From Actinomycetes bacterium (GTDB lineage: Bacteria > Actinomycetota > Actinomycetes > Actinomycetales > Microbacteriaceae): a stretch of 29,144 bases of DNA. Location of the stretch: contig JAEWKY010000091.1 of assembly GCA_023457615.1 (NCBI GenBank), positions 1 to 29,144 of the forward strand, in the 5' to 3' direction. The notes below the pieces were generated by a model. The model made no database searches and was not told the DNA's origin. It saw only the letters and a list, made by a program, of their open reading frames with translations. The position numbers and the translations under genes are program-made. Below are positions 23,548 through 29,144 of the stretch, one piece after another (position 1 is the stretch's first letter; every line of letters begins with the position of its first letter).

Positions 23548-23612
23548 GGCACCGACTGTAGTGCGCGCGCCCTCCCGGCGTCACGGGAGGAGCGGGTCCC
23601 GGGTGCGGCCGG

Positions 23613-23795
23613 TCAGCCGCTCTTGCGACGGAACTCGCGCTTGCCGCCGGCGACCCCGTGGGTGCCGTGCACGGCCGACTCGCCGTCGAGATGCGCGGGC
23701 CGGTTCTGCGCGCTCTGCTTCTTCTTCTCGAGCGCCTCGCGGAACTTGCGCTTGCTCTCCTCCGACGGGGAGGTCTCGGCGGGCTTCTCGTCCAT
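23613..23795 (-). CDS. DUF5302-like small protein
   Basis: The protein has 60 aa and is highly polar. KRKFREALEKKK (about 16-27) and the ending VHGTHGVAGGKREFRRKSG match the small actinobacterial family DUF5302 as I remember it. The basic, Gly/His-containing tail suggests nucleic-acid or ribosome contact, but no function is established. The ATG at 23795 was chosen because TAAGCT ends 7 nt before it; the open frame further upstream runs through the thioredoxin gene's 3' end and has no similarity. Confidence 0.8.
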   Translation of the reverse strand: MDEKPAETSPSEESKRKFREALEKKKQSAQNRPAHLDGESAVHGTHGVAGGKREFRRKSG

Positions 23796-23802
23796 GCGGT
23801 CG

Positions 23803-23808
23803 AGCTTA
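23803..23808 (-). promoter_or_regulatory. -10 box TAAGCT for the DUF5302-like gene
   Basis: TAAGCT on the minus strand ends 7 nt before the ATG at 23795. It overlaps the last codons of the thioredoxin gene. Confidence 0.45.
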
Positions 23809-24210
23809 GCGATCGACGCCGGCGCCGGTCTCGGTCGACGCCTGCTGCTCCGCGATCTGCGCGCGCACGGCATCCATGTCGAGGTCGCGCACCTTGCCGA
23901 GCAGGTCGTCGAGCACGTGGCGGGGGAGCGCCCCGGCCTGCGAGAACACGCCCACCCCGTCGCGGAAGATCATGAGCGTCGGGATCGAGCGGATGTCGAG
24001 CGCCTGCGAGAGCGCCTGCTCGGCCTCGGTGTCGACCTTGGCGAAGGTGATGTCGGCGTTGTCCTCGGCGGCCGCGTCGTAGATCGGCGCGAAGGCCAGG
24101 CACGGCCCGCACCAGCCCGCCCAGAAGTCGACGAGCACGATGCCCGACTCGGAGGTCGGCTCGAGGATCGTGGACTCGAAGGTGTCAGCGGTCAGCGCGA
24201 CGGTGCTCAT
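23806..24210 (-). CDS. Thioredoxin-family protein
   Basis: The protein has 134 aa. The active site WCGPC is at residues 33-37, the preceding strand reads VLVDFWAG, and the cis-proline is P77 in RSIPT. The thioredoxin fold covers about 1-108, and a charged helical tail (about 109-134) extends beyond the usual 105-110 aa. There is no signal peptide, so it is cytoplasmic and should reduce protein disulfides with thioredoxin reductase, which is not in this window. The tail LDMDAVRAQIAEQQ is unusual for plain TrxA and may mark a thioredoxin-like paralogue. TAGGCT 6 nt upstream of the ATG indicates a leaderless start. Confidence 0.9.
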   Translation of the reverse strand: MSTVALTADTFESTILEPTSESGIVLVDFWAGWCGPCLAFAPIYDAAAEDNADITFAKVDTEAEQALSQALDIRSIPTLMIFRDGVGVFSQAGALPRHVLDDLLGKVRDLDMDAVRAQIAEQQASTETGAGVDR

Positions 24211-24216
24211 GCGTCC

Positions 24217-24222
24217 AGCCTA
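24217..24222 (-). promoter_or_regulatory. -10 box TAGGCT for the thioredoxin gene
   Basis: On the minus strand TAGGCT is followed by GGACGC and the ATG at 24210, the same arrangement as at 2720 and 22870. It overlaps the last codons of the DedA gene (stop at 24220-24222). Confidence 0.5.
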
Positions 24223-24819
24223 GGCACGGCGCGCGGCGAGCCGCTGGACGACGAGATCGACGGCGATGCCGAGCACGATCGCGACGACGACCGAGAGGCC
24301 GATCGCGAGCAGCGGGGCATCCGGCAGGGCGGTGCCGAAGAGCGCTCCGACCGCGAGGTTGTAGAGCGCCCAGGCGAGACCTGCGACGGCCGCGAGCGGC
24401 ACGAAGCGTCGCGGCGGCAGGCCGGCGGCGCCCGCCGAGAGGTTCACCGCGATGCGGGCGTAGGGGATGTAGCGGGCGGTGAAGATGAGCACCGCCGGCC
24501 GGGTGAGCACGGTCCGCCGCGCGCGGGCGAGGGCGCTCGCGATGCGCCCGCGCTGCATCCACCCCCAGCGGTCGAGGCCGAGGCGGCGGCCGACCAGATA
24601 GCAGAGCGTGTCGCCGACGAGGGCGCCGACGGCCGCCACCGGCACGAGCAGCCCCACCGCCGGCTCCCCGGTGGAGGCCGCGAGGGCGCCGAGCGCGACG
24701 ACGACCGTCTCGCTCGGCAGGATCACGAGGAACGCGTCGGCGACCACGAGGAGGAACAGGGCCGGGTAGATCCACGGCGACGCCGCGACGTCGAGCACGG
24801 CGCGCGAGATCTCCTCCAT
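24220..24819 (-). CDS. DedA-family membrane protein
   Basis: The protein has 199 aa, the usual DedA length. Hydrophobic helices lie at about 15-40, 50-75, 135-160 and 165-190. DedA/VTT marks include LPSETVVVALGAL (about 34-46), GDTLCYLVGRRLG (69-81), and FTARYIPYARIAVNLSAGAAGL (113-134), whose Arg residues are functionally important in this family. Bacterial DedA proteins act as lipid (undecaprenyl phosphate or phospholipid) flippases or affect membrane potential. It is divergent from pnp, 207 bp apart. The ATG at 24819 has only a weak GGGG upstream. Confidence 0.88.
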   Translation of the reverse strand: MEEISRAVLDVAASPWIYPALFLLVVADAFLVILPSETVVVALGALAASTGEPAVGLLVPVAAVGALVGDTLCYLVGRRLGLDRWGWMQRGRIASALARARRTVLTRPAVLIFTARYIPYARIAVNLSAGAAGLPPRRFVPLAAVAGLAWALYNLAVGALFGTALPDAPLLAIGLSVVVAIVLGIAVDLVVQRLAARRA

Positions 24820-24853
24820 GGTGTGTTCCTACCCCTTCGGGGTGAACGTCCGG

Positions 24854-25026
24854 TATCATGACCGAGGCTGCCGATCGGCAGTCGACACCCGGAGCAGGCC
24901 GGCAAGATGCTGGTCACCGGTGGTGGTCTTCCGAACATCTGAGCGTCGGAGCACTTCTACTGTTGGCCAGATAGGCCCTGAGGGCACATCTGCACGCGCC
25001 TGCTCCTGAAAGAAGAGGAGCGACCC
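24854..25026 (+). ncRNA. Structured pnp leader resembling the Actino-pnp RNA
   Basis: TATCAT (24854-24859) is a plausible -10 box, so the transcript would start near 24866. The leader contains the palindrome CTGCCGATCGGCAG (24868-24881); a long-range stem GGAGCAGGC (24891-24899) with GCCTGCTCC (24998-25006); and an inner hairpin 24968-24992 (CAGAT/ATCTG and GCCC/GGGC). The stem encloses the stretch TGGTCACCGGTGGTGGTCTT. Actino-pnp (Weinberg and colleagues, Rfam) is a conserved leader motif before exoribonuclease genes in actinobacteria. It probably mediates self-control of PNPase. The match is by position and fold, without a covariance search. Confidence 0.6.
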
Positions 25027-27306
25027 TTGGAGGGTCCAGAGATCAAGTTCGCCGAGACCGTGCTCGACAACGGCAAGTTCGGCAAGCGCACCATCCGTTT
25101 CGAGACCGGCCGTCTCGCACAGCAGGCGCAGGGCGCCGTCGCCGCCTACCTCGACGAGGAGACGATGCTGCTCTCCGCCACGAGCGTGAGCAAGAACCCG
25201 CGTGACGGGTTCGACTTCTTCCCGCTGACCGTGGACGTCGAGGAGCGCTCGTACGCCGCCGGCAAGATCCCCGGCTCGTTCTTCCGTCGGGAGGGCCGGC
25301 CCTCGACCGAGGCGATCCTCGTCTGCCGTCTCATCGACCGGCCGCTGCGCCCGTCGTTCGCCGACGGCATCCGCAACGAGGTGCAGGTCGTCATCACGGT
25401 GCTGAGCATCGCGCCCGACGAGTTCTACGACGCCCTCGCGATCAACGCCGCCTCGGCGTCGACGCAGATCTCGGGCCTGCCGTTCTCCGGCCCGATCGCC
25501 GGGGTGCGTCTCGCGCTCATCGACGGCCAGTGGGTCGTCTTCCCCAAGCACAGCCAGCTCGCCGACGCCGTCTTCGACCTCACGGTCGCCGGCCGCGTCG
25601 TCAAGAACGCCGACGGCTCCGAGGACGTCGCGATCATGATGGTCGAGGCCGAGGCCACCGAGGGGTCGTGGAACCTCATCGAGGCCGGCGCCGTCAAGCC
25701 GAGCGAGGATGTCGTCGCCCAGGGCCTCGACGCCGCCAAGCCGTTCATCGCGCAGCTCGTGAAGGCGCAGGAGGAGCTCGCCGCGCAGAGCGCGAAGGAG
25801 ATCCAGGAGTACCCGCTCTTCCTCGACTACACGCAGGAGGCCTACGACGCGGTCGCCGGTCTCGCGTACGACGAGCTCTCCGGCATCTACCAGATCGCCG
25901 ACAAGAAGGAGCGCCAGAGCGCCGACGACGCCCTCAAGGAGCGCGTCAAGGTCGCGATCAACGAGAAGGTCGCCGCGGGCGAGCTCGGCGGCGACATCCC
26001 GCCGATGGTCTCCGCCGCCTACAAGTCGGTCACGAAGAAGATCGTGCGCGGCCGCATCCTCAACGAGGGCGTGCGCATCGACGGTCGCGGCGTCGCCGAC
26101 ATCCGTCAGCTCGACGCCGAGGTGGAGGTCATCCCGCGCGTGCACGGCTCGGCGATCTTCCAGCGCGGCGAGACGCAGATCCTCGGGGTCACGACGCTCA
26201 ACATGCTCAAGATGGAGCAGCAGATCGACTCGCTGTCGCCCGTCACGAAGAAGCGCTACCTGCACCACTACAACTTCCCGCCGTACTCGACCGGTGAGAC
26301 CGGTCGCGTCGGCTCGCCGAAGCGTCGCGAGATCGGGCACGGCTTCCTCGCCGAGCGCGCCCTCGTGCCGGTGCTCCCCGCGCGCGAGGAGTTCCCCTAC
26401 GCGATCCGTCAGGTCTCCGAGGCGCTGAGCTCGAACGGCTCGACCTCGATGGGCTCGGTCTGCGCGTCGACCCTGTCGCTGCTCAACGCCGGTGTGCCGC
26501 TCAAGGCGCCCGTCGCGGGCATCGCGATGGGCCTCGTGTCGGAGACGATCGACGGCGAGACCAAGTACGCCGCGCTCACCGACATCCTGGGCGCCGAGGA
26601 CGCGCTCGGCGACATGGACTTCAAGGTCGCCGGCACGTCGGAGTTCGTCACGGCCCTCCAGCTCGACACGAAGCTCGACGGCATCCCCGCCTCGGTGCTC
26701 GCGGGCGCGCTGAGCCAGGCCAAGGAGGCGCGTCTGCGCATCCTCGCGGTCATGAACGAGGCGATCGACGGGCCCGACGAGATGGCGGCCACCGCGCCGC
26801 GCGTCATCTCGGTGAACATCCCGGTCGACAAGATCGGCGAGCTCATCGGCCCCAAGGGCAAGACGATCAACGCGATCCAGGACGCCACGGGCGCCGACAT
26901 CTCGATCGAGGAGGACGGCACCGTCTTCATCGGCGCGGTCGACGGCCCCTCGGCCGAGGCGGCCCGTGCGCAGGTGCTCGCGATCGGCAACCCGATCAAC
27001 CCCGAGGTGGGCGAGCGCTTCCTGGGCACGGTCGTGAAGATCGCGACGTTCGGCGCCTTCGTCTCGCTCATGCCGGGCAAGGACGGCCTGCTGCACATCT
27101 CCGAGGTGCGCAAGCTCGCGGGCGGCAAGCGCGTCGAGAACGTCGAGGACGTGCTCGGCGTCGGTCAGAAGATCATGGTCGAGATCACCAAGATGGACGA
27201 CAAGGGCAAGCTGTCGCTCGCCCCCGTCGTCGACGACGCGGAGGGCGGCGACACCGAGTCGTCGGCCGCCGCGAGCGAGGGCCCGGAGGCTCCCGCCGAG
27301 GGCTGA
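25027..27306 (+). CDS. pnp: Polynucleotide phosphorylase (PNPase)
   Basis: The protein has 759 aa from a TTG; AGAGGAG precedes it by 6 nt. The order of domains is complete: first RNase-PH core (about 15-155, with FFRREGRPST and CRLIDRPLRPSF), a helical linker (about 165-325), second RNase-PH core (about 345-570, with NFPPYSTGETGR, the SMGSVCAS active-site region and GAEDALGDMDFKVAG), a KH domain (about 597-660, IGPKGKTI) and an S1 domain (about 665-740, GAFVSLMPGKDGLLHIS). It degrades RNA 3' to 5' with phosphate. It is separate from rpsO, which often lies immediately before it. A structured leader precedes it, and an intrinsic-type hairpin follows. Confidence 0.98.
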   Translation: MEGPEIKFAETVLDNGKFGKRTIRFETGRLAQQAQGAVAAYLDEETMLLSATSVSKNPRDGFDFFPLTVDVEERSYAAGKIPGSFFRREGRPSTEAILVCRLIDRPLRPSFADGIRNEVQVVITVLSIAPDEFYDALAINAASASTQISGLPFSGPIAGVRLALIDGQWVVFPKHSQLADAVFDLTVAGRVVKNADGSEDVAIMMVEAEATEGSWNLIEAGAVKPSEDVVAQGLDAAKPFIAQLVKAQEELAAQSAKEIQEYPLFLDYTQEAYDAVAGLAYDELSGIYQIADKKERQSADDALKERVKVAINEKVAAGELGGDIPPMVSAAYKSVTKKIVRGRILNEGVRIDGRGVADIRQLDAEVEVIPRVHGSAIFQRGETQILGVTTLNMLKMEQQIDSLSPVTKKRYLHHYNFPPYSTGETGRVGSPKRREIGHGFLAERALVPVLPAREEFPYAIRQVSEALSSNGSTSMGSVCASTLSLLNAGVPLKAPVAGIAMGLVSETIDGETKYAALTDILGAEDALGDMDFKVAGTSEFVTALQLDTKLDGIPASVLAGALSQAKEARLRILAVMNEAIDGPDEMAATAPRVISVNIPVDKIGELIGPKGKTINAIQDATGADISIEEDGTVFIGAVDGPSAEAARAQVLAIGNPINPEVGERFLGTVVKIATFGAFVSLMPGKDGLLHISEVRKLAGGKRVENVEDVLGVGQKIMVEITKMDDKGKLSLAPVVDDAEGGDTESSAAASEGPEAPAEG

Positions 27307-27323
27307 TCCCGCCCCGCGACGAC

Positions 27324-27359
27324 CGGATGCCGTCCCTGCTCACGCGGGGGCGGCATCCG
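27324..27359 (+). terminator. pnp terminator hairpin
   Basis: The arms 27324-27336 (CGGATGCCGTCCC) and 27347-27359 form 13 pairs with a single G-T wobble around a 10-nt loop. It starts 18 nt after the pnp stop. The tail TCGTCTCGG is only mildly T-rich. Confidence 0.75.
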
Positions 27360-27404
27360 TCGTCTCGGGACCGTCCCGGGAGGCCGGGCCGCGGTCCGAC
27401 GAGG

Positions 27405-27779
27405 TCAGTAGTAGTACCCGGGGGCGGCCGCCGCGGCGAGCGTCGACGCGACGCCGACCAGCACGAGCAGGCCCAGGGCCCCCGTGAGCAGCCCGAGCAC
27501 GAGGGCGCGACGGTGCGGGGGCACGAGCAGCGCGCACGTGACGATCGCCGCGTAGGCGAGCACGATGAGCACGAGGAACGGGATGACGCCCGACGCGTCG
27601 CCGCCCGTGAGGCACTCGGGCGGCGTCGGGTAGATCATGATGCACGCCTGCGCGGGCCGCGGGAGCGCCCAGAGCACGCCGATCGCGAGCACCGCCAGGA
27701 TGCCGGTCGGCGCGAGCCACCAGGCGAGCGAGCGTCGTCGCGCAGTCGTGTCGGGGGCGGGGCTGTCGGTCGCGGTCAT
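27405..27779 (-). CDS. Small membrane protein with an extracytoplasmic Cys pair
   Basis: The protein has 124 aa. The ATG at 27779 follows GAGAGGA at a good distance; an upstream in-frame extension to 27899 overlaps the palindrome and looks non-coding. Hydrophobic helices lie at about 18-40, 62-83 and 90-115. The loop between the first two contains ACIMIYPTPPECLTGG, with two cysteines 10 residues apart that may form a disulfide outside the cell. It ends in three tyrosines (PGYYY). No family is recognised. It is convergent with pnp, with the pnp terminator in between. Confidence 0.7.
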   Translation of the reverse strand: MTATDSPAPDTTARRRSLAWWLAPTGILAVLAIGVLWALPRPAQACIMIYPTPPECLTGGDASGVIPFLVLIVLAYAAIVTCALLVPPHRRALVLGLLTGALGLLVLVGVASTLAAAAAPGYYY

Positions 27780-28201
27780 GGCGGCATCCTCTCGGCCCGG
27801 ACGGGCCCTCACTGGATACGACGCGCGACGGGCCGCGAACGTTGTGGTCGACCGGACTGGCGAAGGGCCGCGATCCCGACCGCCGTTGGTGGGGATCACG
27901 GCCCTTCATTTCAGATGCGTCGGTCCCGCCGTGCGCTGTGGACGACGGGGCACCGGATGCGGGGCATCCGCGCGCTCTCAACCTACGTCCGCGCGCCGGC
28001 CCGCGGGAGGGGTGGACACGGAGTTCGCCGGGTGTTCACCCCGATCCGTCCCCCGAAAGGGGGCGCCGTGTCACCCGTAACGATTCGGCCACGTCGCCCG
28101 TCCCGCGGCGAGGTGCCGGGTTACCGTCGGAGCACAGGTACGCGCCGCCCCCGCAGACGGCACGTCGCACACACGTGAGCGGGGTCGAGGAGGCGCCGGA
28201 C
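27780..28201. other. Divergent intergenic region, 422 bp, no gene seen
   Basis: This gap separates the starts of the small membrane protein (-) and the aldo/keto reductase (+). No reading frame has convincing content. It holds a long 16-bp inverted repeat (27862-27907) and a CCCCC-GAAA-GGGGG hairpin (28050-28063). GAGGAGG just before 28202 is the ribosome-binding site of the reductase. Promoters for both genes should lie here, but I could not place them with confidence. Confidence 0.6.
27862..27907. repeat. Orphan 16-bp inverted repeat
   Basis: The arms GAAGGGCCGCGATCCC (27862-27877) and 27892-27907 pair with one mismatch, which becomes a U-G wobble in RNA from the minus strand, around a 14-nt loop. 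On the plus strand it is followed by ATTTCAG. It resembles an intrinsic terminator, but no gene ends toward it: it lies in a divergent gap. Confidence 0.6.
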
Positions 28202-29144
28202 ATGACCGAGGACCTCGCCCCCGCGTCGTCGATCTCGACGGCCGAGACGGCGGCGATCGTCGGCGCCGAGCCGGCGGTGCGGCGGCGCATCGGTCCCTCG
28301 GAGCTGCGGGTCTTCCCGCTCGCGCTGTCGGGGAACGTGTTCGGCTGGACGGCCGACGCGGCCGGCAGCGAGCGCGTGCTCGACGCGTACGTCGCCCTCG
28401 GCGGCAACTTCGTCGACACCGCCGACTCGTACGCGGGCGGACGCAGCGAGATCATCCTCGGCAACTGGCTGCGCTCCCGCGGCTCGCGCGACGACCTCGT
28501 GCTCGCGACGAAGGTGGGCAAGAGCGCCGACACCCCCGGGCTCTCGGCGCGCGCGATCCGCGCGAGCGTCGAGGCGTCGCTGCGGCGACTGCGCACCGAC
28601 AGGATCGATCTGCTCTACCTGCACGTCGACGATCCCGACGTGCCGTTCGAGGAGACGCTCCTCGCCGTCGACGAGCTCGTGCGCGCGGGCAAGGTGCGTT
28701 ACTTCGGCGGGTCGCACCACACCGGCGATCGCCTCTACGAGGCACGCATCGCGTCGGCGCAGCTCGGCGTCGCGCACATGGTCGCGCTGCAGAACCAGTA
28801 CAACCTCGTCTTCCGCCGCGAGTACGAGCAGGGGCTCGCACGCGTCGCGAACGACCTCGCGCTCGGCGTGATGCCGCGCTTCGCGCTCGCGAGCGGCTTC
28901 CTCACCGGCAGGTACCGCGCGAAGGGCGACCTCGAGGGCTCGCGTCGCGCCGAGGTCGGCCGCTACCTCACCCGGGCCGGGATGCGCGTGCTCGCCGCGC
29001 TCGACGTCGTCGCGACCGACCACGACGCCGCCCCCGCGACGGTCGCGCTCGCCTGGCTGCTCAGCAAGCCGAACGTCGTCGCGCCGGTCGTCTCGGCGAG
29101 CGCCGTGGATCAGGTGTTCGACCTCGTCGCGGCGGCGCAGCTGC
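28202..29144 (+). CDS. Aldo/keto reductase, 3' end outside window
   Basis: There are 314 readable codons before the right edge. The AKR catalytic tetrad is complete: D72 and Y77 in FVDTADSYAGG, K104 in LATKVG and H141 in LYLHVDDP. The family's LRRLRTDRIDLLYLH segment is clear, and GKVRYFGGSHH lies near residue 160. The barrel is almost finished, with the cofactor loop starting VVAPVVSAS at about 299. It should reduce aldehydes or ketones with NADPH in the cytoplasm; the natural substrate is unknown. The N-terminal 30 residues before GPSELRVFPL are an extra Ala/Ser-rich extension. The ATG at 28202 follows GAGGAGG. A GTG farther upstream is possible but less well placed. Confidence 0.9.
   Translation, partial: MTEDLAPASSISTAETAAIVGAEPAVRRRIGPSELRVFPLALSGNVFGWTADAAGSERVLDAYVALGGNFVDTADSYAGGRSEIILGNWLRSRGSRDDLVLATKVGKSADTPGLSARAIRASVEASLRRLRTDRIDLLYLHVDDPDVPFEETLLAVDELVRAGKVRYFGGSHHTGDRLYEARIASAQLGVAHMVALQNQYNLVFRREYEQGLARVANDLALGVMPRFALASGFLTGRYRAKGDLEGSRRAEVGRYLTRAGMRVLAALDVVATDHDAAPATVALAWLLSKPNVVAPVVSASAVDQVFDLVAAAQL

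Noticed and set aside
21544..24861. Very long plus-strand open frame of 1105 codons
   Set aside because: It runs antisense through at least five recognisable minus-strand genes and has the low-complexity Arg/Glu/Gly content of a high-GC shadow.
24856..27096. Minus-strand open frame over pnp
   Set aside because: It is antisense to a complete PNPase and has no family features.
1..29144. CRISPR arrays, tRNA and rRNA genes
   Set aside because: No regularly spaced direct repeats, cloverleaf sequences with TTCGAAT-type arms or rRNA segments were found on reading.

Overview
The window is chromosomal DNA from a high-GC Gram-positive bacterium. The best fit is an actinobacterium of the Microbacteriaceae type. 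Supporting signs are strong GC bias at third codon positions, GTG and TTG starts, many genes with a TAnnnT -10 box only 6-7 nt upstream of the start codon (leaderless transcripts), a MarP-like protease, DUF5302-like and DUF7882-like small proteins, and a structured leader before pnp that resembles the Actino-pnp RNA. The species cannot be named from the sequence alone.

Layout. 1-493 (-): 5' part of an Ada/AlkA-type DNA alkylation repair gene. 570-1958 (+): GlcD-like FAD oxidase. 2086-3247 (+): a degenerate quinone-oxidoreductase-like protein and a CMD-like protein that has lost its CxxC. 3244-5264 (+): an MFS transporter and a membrane protein, both joined by 4-bp ATGA overlaps. 5285-6649 (+): PrsW-type membrane protease. 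6697-9441 (-): a DUF3137-like membrane protein, a 39-aa membrane peptide and the MarP-like protease. 9596-10279: two small proteins in convergent orientation. 10459-12557 (+): a PadR regulator with a palindromic operator in its promoter, a NERD-domain protein and a zinc-ribbon membrane protein. 12657-12926 (+): rpsO with a strong terminator.

13044-17411 (+) is the most unusual gene: a protein of about 1455 aa with lower GC and codon use unlike its neighbours. It combines an APH/protein-kinase-like domain, a Rossmann-like segment, a SAMD9-type STAND P-loop (GGTT, without the usual lysine), a TPR-like helical repeat region and a C-terminal OB-like domain. I read it as a bacterial relative of the antiviral SAMD9 family and a candidate single-gene immune or signalling system, sitting between the housekeeping genes rpsO and pnp.

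17454-19575: a 59-aa membrane protein, a large unrecognised polytopic membrane protein and a convergent 3-TM protein with overlapping stop codons. 19620-21512 (+): CASTOR/POLLUX-type ion channel, divergent from the 3-TM gene with -10 boxes that share a TA. 21517-23547 (-): BBE-like FAD oxidoreductase, a 44-aa membrane peptide and a Pro-rich 4-TM protein. 23613-24819 (-): DUF5302-like protein, thioredoxin and DedA protein. 25027-27306 (+): pnp with a structured leader and a terminator. 27405-27779 (-): a small membrane protein. 28202-29144 (+): an aldo/keto reductase cut by the window edge. I saw no rRNA, tRNA, CRISPR array, IS element or phage gene.
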